Assembly: GCA_944377825.1 (NCBI GenBank)
Contig: CALWGA010000013.1
Location: forward strand, 1-45,531
DNA from: an uncultured Clostridia bacterium
GTDB lineage: Bacteria; Bacillota; Clostridia; Christensenellales; UBA1242
Reading direction: 5' to 3'
Length of the DNA: 45,531 nucleotides
The notes beneath the pieces were generated by a model. It saw only the letters and a list, made by a program, of their open reading frames with translations. It ran no database searches and was not told the origin of the DNA. This document shows positions 8,029-17,059 of the stretch, piece after piece (the first letter of the stretch is position 1; each line of letters begins with the position of its first letter). A program made the translations under genes and the position numbers.

Positions 8029-8895
8029 CTTATCCACTGAGATATCCACAATTTGACCATTTTTTGTTTCAAATCTCACAAAATTTTTACCACTTTCGCT
8101 TATCACAATGAAGTCGTCTGTGGATAACGGCAAGAAGCCAACCACATTTCCTAAAAACCTCGACAAATTTTCTTCGTTTATCTTCAATCTCTCGTCAAGT
8201 AGATTCTTTGCAAAGCGGTAGTCTTTAACCTTAATTGCTTCCAAAAAGCGATAGGGCGAAAGTTCTTCGGCGAACTTACCGCTGTTATAGTCAAACGCTA
8301 AACTTTCCACATTTATCTTATCGTCAAGAAATTTAAATGTGGCTTTTTTTATTCGATTTTCGCAATCGTCTAACTTTGAATTAAGCGACAAAGTGTTCTT
8401 TTCAAACTCGATATCCTCGCCTTCAAAGTGTGAAAGATGAGAGTTTAAAGTGTTGAAAACGTATAGGTCGTGTTGAAACTCAAGGCAGGCGAAGTTTCCT
8501 GTTTTAAAAACTTTGTAACTAGACGTGTCATGCAAGCAGTTATAAGAGACGCAGTAGTTTTTGAACGCAAACTTTATTTCATTTTTTGTGACGGCAATCT
8601 CACACTTTTCTCCGTTAAAAAAAAGGTTTTCCGTATTTGTCACAACAAGGTCGTTGTTGGTGTTAAGCAAAAGCAGTGTGAAATCTTCCATATCATAGAT
8701 GGAATAGCGCGAGGTGTTTTGTAGGTTATTTAGGTTGATGTAAAACGGAATATTATGCCTAGAGTAGACTGCTGGATAGACAAATATTCTATCCTCATCT
8801 TCAATTTCCAGTTTGTCATTTTCGTCTAGTTCGTAAGAGATTTCGTCGGTTTTAATGAGACATGGATATGCTGATTTTAAAATTATTTTCTTCAT
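8020..8895 (-). CDS. Hypothetical protein, 291 residues
   Basis: Convergent with recO and overlapping its 3' end. Soluble and acidic, with no signal peptide or membrane segment. Residues 1-170 look beta-rich (many short hydrophobic/polar alternations), residues 185-250 helical (SPYRFLEAIKVKDYRFAKNLL), and the last 40 residues beta again. No family recognised. No Shine-Dalgarno site is visible; a possible -10 (TATCTT) ends 5 nt before ATG, so it may be leaderless. Confidence 0.7.
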   Translation of the reverse strand: MKKIILKSAYPCLIKTDEISYELDENDKLEIEDEDRIFVYPAVYSRHNIPFYINLNNLQNTSRYSIYDMEDFTLLLLNTNNDLVVTNTENLFFNGEKCEIAVTKNEIKFAFKNYCVSYNCLHDTSSYKVFKTGNFACLEFQHDLYVFNTLNSHLSHFEGEDIEFEKNTLSLNSKLDDCENRIKKATFKFLDDKINVESLAFDYNSGKFAEELSPYRFLEAIKVKDYRFAKNLLDERLKINEENLSRFLGNVVGFLPLSTDDFIVISESGKNFVRFETKNGQIVDISVDKLV

Positions 8896-8965
8896 AAATT
8901 AAGATATGATATTTTTTTGATAAGTATGCTAGCGCCTCTGCTTAAATTAAATATCCAATTTGCTC

Positions 8966-8994
8966 TTGACAAAATCTTTTCAATATATTAAGAT
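8966..8994 (+). promoter_or_regulatory. Sigma-A promoter
   Basis: TTGACA, 17 nt, TAAGAT upstream of the gene at 9017; AAAAGGAG follows. Confidence 0.75.
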
Positions 8995-9016
8995 ATAAAT
9001 AGGAAAAGGAGAAAAT

Positions 9017-9694
9017 ATGGAAATCATAGGCGGACGAACGGAAAAAGATGTTGACCTTGTGGACGCCCTTCTTGAAAGGTTATATCACGATGTCGATGCT
9101 GGTATAAGGGAAGATATCGACAACCTTCTCGAAAGTATTCCTGAGAATGTGAAGAAGGCAATTTTTATCGATGAGAAAAGCGACGCAGAATGTTATTTTG
9201 ACAAGCATGGCAAGCGTGTTGGAAAGAAAGAGCGCGCCGTTTACAGCATTTTAAACAATCACGATGTGAGACTTTTCTCCTATCGCGGCGAAAGTGAAAA
9301 GTTGGAATTACAGGTAAACCATGTGCTTTACGATAACGGCAACAATCTTTATAGTGAGAAGAACATTGAAAAGTTATACAAGGTAAAACTTCCAATTAAT
9401 GGTCGCCTTCCACGTGCTATTATAAAATTTGTGGGCAAGGCAAAGGTGGATGTGGACAACGAAGAAAAGTCATATCAAGCAAAGGTGGAAAGCGTTCTAT
9501 ATGAACATAGGTCAACTAAACAGCGTGCTGTTATGAGTATTCAAAATAGATACACTTTCGATGCAAACGACAAGCGCACAATCAACAACGATATATTTTT
9601 CAACGAAATTGAAGAACAAAAAGAAGAGTTATTAAGCCCAACTGACGCAAGCGAAAAGGCAGACGCAAACGAAAGGGCAAGAGAGGATAGATAA
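9017..9694 (+). CDS. Hypothetical protein, 225 residues
   Basis: Start fixed by AAAAGGAG seven bases upstream. Cytoplasmic, highly charged protein. Residues 8-55 are likely helical, residues 55-170 alternate as beta strands, and the tail after 195 is a low-complexity Glu/Ala/Asp/Lys stretch (EEQKEELLSPTDASEKADAN). No family recognised. Monocistronic, with its own promoter and terminator. Confidence 0.7.
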   Translation: MEIIGGRTEKDVDLVDALLERLYHDVDAGIREDIDNLLESIPENVKKAIFIDEKSDAECYFDKHGKRVGKKERAVYSILNNHDVRLFSYRGESEKLELQVNHVLYDNGNNLYSEKNIEKLYKVKLPINGRLPRAIIKFVGKAKVDVDNEEKSYQAKVESVLYEHRSTKQRAVMSIQNRYTFDANDKRTINNDIFFNEIEEQKEELLSPTDASEKADANERAREDR

Positions 9695-9701
9695 ATTAAG
9701 A

Positions 9702-9738
9702 GAAAGAGAGTTGATAAAAAAGTCAAACTCTTTTTTTG
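9702..9738 (+). terminator. Rho-independent terminator
   Basis: AAAGAGAGTTGA / TCAAACTCTTTTTTT with loop TAAAAAAG, right after the gene at 9017. Confidence 0.85.
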
Positions 9739-9887
9739 TTTTATAAAGACGCTTACAATCTCATTTAAATTATCAAAAGTTTTTAGCGTGCGTATAAGCA
9801 TAAACCAAAATAATTTACCTAAATACTAACAAAATTTATTGTTTAAACCTCTCTTTTTAAGTCAAGAATAGTTTTAGAGAGGTGAGT

Positions 9888-10592
9888 ATGAATATTTGGA
9901 ATGATAACGAAGTTAAATCGCTTTTTGAAGAGGTGGAGAAAGTGAAAAGTGCGGGGAGACCGCTTAGAGAGGCATTCAATAAGCATGCGGAAAAGTTTGA
10001 TAGGAAGGCAAACAGCGTGAGAAACTACTACTATCACGAAGTGGACAACTTGAAAAAGGATGAAAGACGAGCAAAACGCCTTAAAATTGAACTTGATAAG
10101 CACATAAAGAACAAACTTGTGCCGTTCACAAAGGAGCAGGAAGAGAGTTTTATGAAAGAGATAAAGGCGCTGACAGAAAGTGGCGAGTCTGTGCGCTCTG
10201 CGTGCTTCAAACTTTCTGGTGGCGACATGACAAAGATGACAAGGCTTCAAAACAAATACCAAAATTTAAAGTCGCAAAAAGAAATGCCAAACAACATCGT
10301 TAAATTTAAGCAAAAATTTTTGACCGACAACGACATCAACAGCCTTTTCTTAGGGCTTGTGAAACTTATAAAGAAAAACGCACAAGAGACGGTTGAAGAG
10401 CGAGCGCGACAAGAGAAGCAAAATTCCGCAACGCTACTCAAAGAGGCATACTTGGAATTATCAAAAAAAGAAAAGGAATTGTTTTCAGTTAAAGAAAACC
10501 TAAAATCTTTAAAACTTGAAAATGAAAGATTGAACTTACGTTTAAAAAAGATGATGCTTTCAAAAACGCACTTAAAAGAGACGCACGCATAA
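9888..10592 (+). CDS. Double Myb-like DNA-binding protein, RsfA-like
   Basis: 234 residues from ATG 9888 (GAGAGGTG upstream; a GTG six bases earlier is also in frame). Two tandem Myb/SANT-like repeats: residues 1-50 (WNDNEVKSLFEEVEK ... KANSVRNYYY) and about 82-130 (FTKEQEESFMKEIKA ... MTRLQNKYQNL), each an acidic helix, a loop and a basic recognition helix. Residues 165-225 form a coiled coil (LSKKEKELFSVKENLKSL), suggesting dimerisation. The arrangement matches the RsfA family, transcription factors that tune sigma-F dependent genes in the forespore; here that is inference. Alone in its unit, upstream of addB on the same strand. Confidence 0.65.
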   Translation: MNIWNDNEVKSLFEEVEKVKSAGRPLREAFNKHAEKFDRKANSVRNYYYHEVDNLKKDERRAKRLKIELDKHIKNKLVPFTKEQEESFMKEIKALTESGESVRSACFKLSGGDMTKMTRLQNKYQNLKSQKEMPNNIVKFKQKFLTDNDINSLFLGLVKLIKKNAQETVEERARQEKQNSATLLKEAYLELSKKEKELFSVKENLKSLKLENERLNLRLKKMMLSKTHLKETHA

Positions 10593-10652
10593 AATCCTAT
10601 AGTGGACAAAATTTAACATCACATAGTTTGTCTAGCAAGAAGATATTTTCAT

Positions 10653-10681
10653 TTGGAAAATGTCTTTTTTTATGTTAAAAT
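10653..10681 (+). promoter_or_regulatory. Promoter of addB, leaderless geometry
   Basis: TTGGAA, 17 nt, TAAAAT, then AGGACT and ATG. Only 6 nt separate the -10 box from ATG, so the A of ATG is the expected first transcribed base; there is no Shine-Dalgarno site. Confidence 0.65.
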
Positions 10682-10687
10682 AGGACT

Positions 10688-13681
10688 ATGGAAATGAAAT
10701 TTATCTCTTCCATAACGCTCTATGAGGCGACAAAGGAAGTTATCAAAGAAATCGACTATAAAAACCTGAAAGAAAAGAATCTGGTTGTTGTGCCAGATAG
10801 TTTTTCCATGCAGGCGGAAAGTTTAATCTTTGATGTGTTAAACATTAAGTCCACTTTCAACATCTCCGTTGTCGGAATTTCAAGGCTGGCGGGCAAGATT
10901 TTGCGTGAGCACAACATTGACTTTGAGCGTATAAGCGGACTGGACGAGATTTTATATACCTATGAAGCGATAAAAAAGTGCGAGGATAGACTTCTATATT
11001 TCAAAAACTACGGCGTGGAACTTGCAATCAATATACTAGAGATTTTAAAGCAGTTTTCTAACTGCGAATTAAAGCCGGAAGATATCAATGACACCGACGA
11101 CGTAGTGCTGTCAAAAAAGATGCACGATTTAAGAATTATCTATGAAGAGTATCTCAAACTTTTAGAAAGCAAACTTGATTTGTCAAAACTACTAGATTTT
11201 TTTATCGAAAAAAGTGAGTTTTTTGACTTAAAAAATTACAACCTATATTTTGTCAACTTCGACAGTTTTTCAAGGCAAATTTTTTCCTTTATATGCTCGC
11301 TTGCAAAAAAGGTGAATAAGGTGGTTGTTGGCATCTCTAAGCCGTTTAACTACGGAAATTCATATATTTACGAGCAAGACACATTGAAAAAGATGCTTGC
11401 TTTTGCAACGGAAAAAGGTATTGTTGTTAAGGTGCAAGAGAGAACGCCAAATCTTAGCGAAGAGAAAATGGCGGTTATAAAGAATGTCTTTTCGTTGAAA
11501 ACTGAGAGTTGTTCTCTTCCGTTTTTCACAAACATCGTCGCAAGTGATAAATATGACGAACTGGAGTTTGTGGCGAAATATATTTCATATATGATTCACT
11601 CAAATCATCGCTATAAAGACTTTGCAATAGCCGTGCCAGAGGAAAGTTATTTTAAAGATATTTCTAAAATCTTCTCAAAATATCAAATTCCAGTTTACGC
11701 CGACTACACTTTGTCACTAGGCGACACGGCTGTAAGCAAAGTTTTCATGAAATTATTGTCGCTTTCAAGTGGCATCAATAAGGATGATTTAGAGTATCTC
11801 ATCTCATTTTTCATATTGGATACAGAAGAACGAGAAAAGTTGTTGAACCTTGTTGATTATTACGATATAGAAGAAGAGAGCGAGTTTAAAAATTACTCCG
11901 AAGAACTCAATGATATTTTTGATATTTTAAACGAGTTTAAAGAACAAGGTAAACTTATAGAATATGTTTCTGTCTCAAAAAAGATTTTAAATTTAATAAA
12001 AAACAATTTTGAAAATATAACTATCTCTGACCTACAAAAACAAAGCGAGAACGAACAGGCGCTTGTCTATATTGAAAAAATACTAGACGAGATAAAAGAT
12101 AAAGATGTTTTTTTGAGCGATAAAGATTATTTAACCCTTCTTTCCACCATATTTAAAAGCATCAAGGTGGAAACTGTGCCGTCATACCTTGATGCGGTAT
12201 ATGTTGGAGACGCCACAAAAAGTTATTTTGCTGACACGCCATATCTTTTCGTCTTAGGCGCAACCGCCTCAAACTTACCACGCACTGAGAAAGATGACGG
12301 AATTATCACTGATGAAGAGATTACAAAACTCAATTACCTAAAAAGGCTGGAACCTGAAATTAGGGTGATAAATCGAAGAAACAGGCTGAAACTTTATGAA
12401 GTGTTGCAACATGCAGACACCAGACTTTTTGTTTCGACGCCACTATCTTCGGAAAGCAGAAAGGCAAGTTTTGTCGAGGACTTAATCAAAACTTTTGGCG
12501 AAAAGTGTGTGCTTGCCACTTTTTCACTATTAAATTTCAAACGCCCTGAATTAAAAGAAGAAGAAAGGCTAAAACTTGTTCTATTTCAACTTTCAAATAT
12601 GCTTGTTGCAGAGGAAAATTTTAAGAGAATACAAAATGGCTTAGATGAGAGAACGGTAAGTTCCGTTCAAAAGATTGTCGGCAAAACTCTTTTTAACTAT
12701 AACTATAACGAACTTAACACAAATCCGCTTGGCGAGAAAATTTCGGTGTCAGAACTAGAGTGCTACTTCGCTTGCCCTTTCAAGCATTTTGTCAATTACA
12801 CCTTAAAGATTAAAGAAAAGGAATATGCCAAAGAGGATAAGCGAAAGATTGGCAGTTTTAAGCATGAACTTGCGAAAACTTTTGTTGAAAACTTTGAGTT
12901 TAAGATTAAAAATGTTTCAGAAAAAGAGATAGAGAATTTCTTAAAGATGAAATTTAAGGCTTTATGTGAAAAATATTTTGATGTGTCGTCAATTCGTAAT
13001 TCTGCTTTTATGCGCAATATATATAGAGAATGTATGGTGCTTTTACTAAATATGGTTTACGAGCAAAAACAGAGCGATTTTTCCATCGACAGCGTGGAAA
13101 GAAAGGTGGAAAGCGAGATTGCCGATAAAAAGTTTGTCGGCTACATCGACCGCGTGGACAGATACAAAAATTATATAAGAATCATCGACTATAAAACTGG
13201 TGAAGTGGACGGAATACTAAAAGACCTTTATTATGGCAAAAAATTGCAACTACTTCTCTATGGCAAGGTGGCGAGCGAAAAGTTGAAAGCAGAATGCGCT
13301 GGACTATACTATTTTGACTGCAAAAATAAGTTCAAAAAGCGAGACGATAAAACTAAATTACTAAACGGCATAACGCTTAAGGATAATGAAGTGGTGTATG
13401 CCACAGACTATCGCTTAGACGAAGAGAAATTTAGAAGTGACCTAATCGGCGCTGAGAAGAAGGCAAAGAGAGACGATTTTTATTTTAAATATGGAAATTT
13501 TGTCACTGACTTTCAGAAATACTTTGACTATGCGGTGGCGGTTTCCGAGAAGGGGATTGAAGAGATGGAAGAGGGATATATCGAGCCTAAACCACTTCAG
13601 TCCGAGTGCAAATTCTGCCCATATCTTTCCGTTTGCAAGTTTAACGGCAATGGAGAACGAAAGAAAAGGAGTGTGTTCTAA
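10688..13681 (+). CDS. addB: ATP-dependent nuclease subunit B (AddB/RexB-like)
   Basis: 997 residues. Non-helicase subunit of the AddAB double-strand-break resection enzyme, with a RecB-type nuclease domain: GYIDRVDRYKNYIRIIDYKTG supplies the catalytic Asp-Lys set (about residue 820-840). Four cysteines for an iron-sulfur cluster are present: one in YFACPFKHF and three in CKFCPYLSVC near the C-terminus. At the N-terminus the P-loop of Bacillus AddB is absent (SSITLYEAT in its place), as in RexB types; the following VVVPDSFSMQAE matches the next conserved stretch. Its TAA overlaps the addA ATG by one base. Confidence 0.93.
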   Translation: MEMKFISSITLYEATKEVIKEIDYKNLKEKNLVVVPDSFSMQAESLIFDVLNIKSTFNISVVGISRLAGKILREHNIDFERISGLDEILYTYEAIKKCEDRLLYFKNYGVELAINILEILKQFSNCELKPEDINDTDDVVLSKKMHDLRIIYEEYLKLLESKLDLSKLLDFFIEKSEFFDLKNYNLYFVNFDSFSRQIFSFICSLAKKVNKVVVGISKPFNYGNSYIYEQDTLKKMLAFATEKGIVVKVQERTPNLSEEKMAVIKNVFSLKTESCSLPFFTNIVASDKYDELEFVAKYISYMIHSNHRYKDFAIAVPEESYFKDISKIFSKYQIPVYADYTLSLGDTAVSKVFMKLLSLSSGINKDDLEYLISFFILDTEEREKLLNLVDYYDIEEESEFKNYSEELNDIFDILNEFKEQGKLIEYVSVSKKILNLIKNNFENITISDLQKQSENEQALVYIEKILDEIKDKDVFLSDKDYLTLLSTIFKSIKVETVPSYLDAVYVGDATKSYFADTPYLFVLGATASNLPRTEKDDGIITDEEITKLNYLKRLEPEIRVINRRNRLKLYEVLQHADTRLFVSTPLSSESRKASFVEDLIKTFGEKCVLATFSLLNFKRPELKEEERLKLVLFQLSNMLVAEENFKRIQNGLDERTVSSVQKIVGKTLFNYNYNELNTNPLGEKISVSELECYFACPFKHFVNYTLKIKEKEYAKEDKRKIGSFKHELAKTFVENFEFKIKNVSEKEIENFLKMKFKALCEKYFDVSSIRNSAFMRNIYRECMVLLLNMVYEQKQSDFSIDSVERKVESEIADKKFVGYIDRVDRYKNYIRIIDYKTGEVDGILKDLYYGKKLQLLLYGKVASEKLKAECAGLYYFDCKNKFKKRDDKTKLLNGITLKDNEVVYATDYRLDEEKFRSDLIGAEKKAKRDDFYFKYGNFVTDFQKYFDYAVAVSEKGIEEMEEGYIEPKPLQSECKFCPYLSVCKFNGNGERKKRSVF

Positions 13682-16600
13682 TGGAAATTCAAGAGCAAGA
13701 AAATGTGCTTTCCTTTGATAAACAAAACTTGATTGTGTCTGCGTCGGCTGGAAGCGGAAAGACCTATGTTTTAATAAAGTTAATCACAAAACTCATCTCA
13801 GAAAAACATATCCCAATTCGTAAACTTTTAATTCTCACTTTCACAAAAAATGCGTCGGTTGAGATGAAAGAGAGATTACTTAAAAACCTTAAAAGCGTGG
13901 AGAAGATGGACGACTTCATCTTAAAACAGATAGACGATTTATCCGTGTCAAACATCTCCACCATTCACGCCTATTGCGAACACTGCTTAAAGAAATATGC
14001 TAACATTTTAAAACTGAGAGAAAATTTTGTTTTGGCAGATGAAAACCTTGCCTACAAATTGAAAAGGCAAGCGTTAAAAACAACTTTAAAGAAGATAAAA
14101 AGCGAAGAAAAATTCTATCCGCTTCTCTATGCTTTCAACAACAGCGACAATAAGATTTTTGATGTGATGGAAGAGATTGGAAACATGATGGAGTCCGTCA
14201 GAGATAGAGAGACCTTTATTGAAAAAATATTGACAAAGCAAAGTGAAATCTACCTTGAGGCGGAGAAGATTGTTTCGCAATATATCGAAAATTTGGTTAC
14301 GAGAGCCGAGCGAAAACTTGAAAGCGAGCATATTGATTTTGATTTTAATTTGTCAAATTTAAAAAAAGGCAACTTACTTGAAAAAGCAAACTTTTTAATA
14401 GGTTATTCTTTTCCAAGACTGCCTAACAAAAAGGAGATAGGCGAAGAAAAACTTGCACTTTTAAAAGAGATAAAAAAGGAACTACAAGATAATTTTGAAG
14501 ATATAAAAGATTTGGTATTAAATGCTGAAAAGATTGACGAAGAAAAGGCGGGCGAACTTGAAATTTCCTTAATCAACCTATATTTAGAATATGCCAAGGA
14601 ATACACCGCACTCAAAACAAGTCAAAATGTCTTAGACTTTTCTGACTTAGAGCAGAACATGCTTAAACTCATAAAAAACGACCTTTTCAACGAGGATTTT
14701 GAGTATGTCTTTATCGACGAATATCAAGACACGAACAGTTTGCAAGAGCGTATTATCAAAACTGTGGCGAAAAATTCTCATTTTGTGGCTGTTGGCGATG
14801 CAAAGCAGGGCATCTATGGCTTTCGACTTGCAAGTTCCAAGATTTTCCTAAAGGATGTTGAAGATTTTAAGTTAAGCGACAAGGATGAGGCGCTTTACTT
14901 AAAGTCCAACTTTCGAACAAGCGAGAAGATTTTAAATTTTATCAACGACCTATTTAAAGATGTGATGACAAAGGAAACGGCAAACATCGACTATAAAAAC
15001 ACTTCCATGCTGGAAGCGAAGAAAGACTATAAAGACGACGGCGTGGTTGTTGTGGATGTTGTGGTTGAAGAGGAGGCGGAGCAAGAAGAGGCTAAAGAGA
15101 TTTACAGCGTTAAAGAGGACACTCTATCATCTAACGAATTTAAACGAGAACTTCAGGTCGTTAAAACGCGCATTGATGAGGCTTTGAAGTCGAAGATTTA
15201 TGATGCCGATTTAGAAGAGTATCGTCAGTGTGAATTTAAAGACATTGCCATTCTTTCGCGCTCAAGGTCGCCATTTTTCAATAGACTGGGCGAATATCTT
15301 AAGGAGTGTGGTTATCCGGTTATTGCAAACAAGAAAAGAAAACTTTTAGATTTGCCAGAGATAAAAATTTTGTTAAACCTTTTAAAGGTCACATTGTCGA
15401 AGAATGACGAAATAGCGTTGCTTTCTGTTTTAATGTCTAATTTTGGAAGGCTAAGTCAAGATGATGTTTTTGAATTGAAAGAAAAGGAAGTTTCACTTTT
15501 TGAATGCGTGAAGAATAAATGTCCTGAAATATTGAATACGTTAGACGAATTTGCGAGCGATGGCATGATATATGGATATAGGCGAGCGTTTGAAATGCTG
15601 TTCGACAAAACGAATTATTATTCATATTTAAACTCCATATCTGACACATTAGAAGTTTCAGTGAAAAAATTTTTAGAAGAGATAGAAAACTCCACTTTTG
15701 ACTTTGATTTGCCGTCACTTATCTCCTACTTAGAAAATGTCGATATTGAAGACGCAGAAATCTCCGGCGGAGAAAATGCCATACTTCTCACCACCATACA
15801 TAAGACCAAAGGACTAGAATATCCTGTTGTTATGATAATCGGCGCGGGAAAGAGTTTGAAAATGGCAGACCGCCACGGCGAAATCGCCATGGACGAAGAT
15901 TTGGGCATTGCAGTTAAACGCTATGACGACGGCAAGGAAGAGAAAACGGTTAAACTACTTGCAATTCAACATCTTCAAGAGAAAAAGCGTTTTCAAGAAG
16001 AGATGATGATTTTCTATGTGGCACTGACGCGTGCGAAGAATAGGTTATATATCATCGGCGAGTATAAAAATCCATATTCGATAAAATTCGACACTTATTT
16101 AGACTATGTTTTTGCGTCATTAAGTCCAAATGATTTAGAAAAATTTTTAAACGAGGAACATCTTGAGAAAGGCGCTGTCTCATATAACCTTCTAACAGAT
16201 GTGGAAGAACTTCCGCTTGAAAAACAGTCAATTCGATTTGGCGAAGGCGACGAGAAATTAAAAAAAGAGATAAAAAATTATCTTGAATATGAATATCTTT
16301 TCAAAGAAGAAGAAAACATCGCGTATAAAAATTCCGTTACGAGTTTAACAAAAAAATACGAAGAGAATGAAGTTTTCTTGCCGTCAAATATGGTTGAAGT
16401 CAACTTAGATGCTGTCGAAATTGGCAACGCCTATCACTTAGCGTTAAAGATGATAGATTTTAACGAGATAGAAAACGCTAAAGATTTAGAAAAATATTTT
16501 GAAAATTCAACTCTTTCAGAAATTCGCGATAAAATCGACTTAGATTTATTGAATAAAAACATCCAAATTTTAAAACCTTTCGTTAAGAATGGACAAGTTT

Positions 16601-16899
16601 TTAAAGAGCAAGAGTTTGTTATGAAGGATAGTTTAAAAAATCTAGTCGGCGTTTCAAAGATTGCGGACGACATTTTAGTGCAGGGCGTCATCGACATATT
16701 CATATTAAATGGAAACACGGCGACACTAATTGATTATAAATATTCTTCAATAAATAATAATCAAAAACTTATAAATAGGTATAAAACTCAACTTTATTTA
16801 TATAAAAATGCGATTGAAAATGGTCTAGAGGTCAAAGTGGGAAAAATGTTTTTATTAAATTTAAAAAATAACGATTTAATTGAAATTACCGAAGAATAA
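13681..16899 (+). CDS. addA: ATP-dependent helicase/nuclease subunit A (AddA)
   Basis: 1072 residues, on the short side for AddA (1150-1250). UvrD-like SF1 helicase: motif I SASAGSGKTYVL (residue 20-31), Ia TFTKNASVEMKERL, II YVFIDEYQDTNSLQ, III VGDAKQGIYGFR, V TTIHKTKGLEYPVV, VI FYVALTRAKNRLYI. C-terminal RecB-type nuclease GVIDIFILNGNTATLIDYKY with a following QLYLYKNAIE motif. With AddB it unwinds and degrades broken ends up to a Chi-like site to load RecA. Overlapping stop/start TAATG with addB means coupling. No clear terminator follows. Confidence 0.95.
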   Translation: MEIQEQENVLSFDKQNLIVSASAGSGKTYVLIKLITKLISEKHIPIRKLLILTFTKNASVEMKERLLKNLKSVEKMDDFILKQIDDLSVSNISTIHAYCEHCLKKYANILKLRENFVLADENLAYKLKRQALKTTLKKIKSEEKFYPLLYAFNNSDNKIFDVMEEIGNMMESVRDRETFIEKILTKQSEIYLEAEKIVSQYIENLVTRAERKLESEHIDFDFNLSNLKKGNLLEKANFLIGYSFPRLPNKKEIGEEKLALLKEIKKELQDNFEDIKDLVLNAEKIDEEKAGELEISLINLYLEYAKEYTALKTSQNVLDFSDLEQNMLKLIKNDLFNEDFEYVFIDEYQDTNSLQERIIKTVAKNSHFVAVGDAKQGIYGFRLASSKIFLKDVEDFKLSDKDEALYLKSNFRTSEKILNFINDLFKDVMTKETANIDYKNTSMLEAKKDYKDDGVVVVDVVVEEEAEQEEAKEIYSVKEDTLSSNEFKRELQVVKTRIDEALKSKIYDADLEEYRQCEFKDIAILSRSRSPFFNRLGEYLKECGYPVIANKKRKLLDLPEIKILLNLLKVTLSKNDEIALLSVLMSNFGRLSQDDVFELKEKEVSLFECVKNKCPEILNTLDEFASDGMIYGYRRAFEMLFDKTNYYSYLNSISDTLEVSVKKFLEEIENSTFDFDLPSLISYLENVDIEDAEISGGENAILLTTIHKTKGLEYPVVMIIGAGKSLKMADRHGEIAMDEDLGIAVKRYDDGKEEKTVKLLAIQHLQEKKRFQEEMMIFYVALTRAKNRLYIIGEYKNPYSIKFDTYLDYVFASLSPNDLEKFLNEEHLEKGAVSYNLLTDVEELPLEKQSIRFGEGDEKLKKEIKNYLEYEYLFKEEENIAYKNSVTSLTKKYEENEVFLPSNMVEVNLDAVEIGNAYHLALKMIDFNEIENAKDLEKYFENSTLSEIRDKIDLDLLNKNIQILKPFVKNGQVFKEQEFVMKDSLKNLVGVSKIADDILVQGVIDIFILNGNTATLIDYKYSSINNNQKLINRYKTQLYLYKNAIENGLEVKVGKMFLLNLKNNDLIEITEE

Positions 16900-17004
16900 T
16901 TGCTTTAATATTTAATAAAAATAATGAAAAATAGGCAAAAAATTGCCAAAAAAATAAATATTAAAAAAAATATCAAAAAATATTAAAAAAATATTGAAAA
17001 TTAT

Positions 17005-17033
17005 TAGTATTTATTTTTTTCTTGTGCTATACT
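17005..17033 (+). promoter_or_regulatory. Extended -10 promoter of the AT-hook membrane protein gene
   Basis: TGTGCTATACT (TGn plus TATACT) with a poor -35. The same TGTGCTATACT core occurs upstream of the Spo0A_C gene at 41573. Confidence 0.6.
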
Positions 17034-17059
17034 AAGTTTATCTAAGGAGGGATATCGTA

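Noticed and set aside
16921..17000. GGCAA/TTGCC hairpin after addA as a terminator
   Set aside because: Only 5 bp of stem and followed by A, not T, on the + strand.
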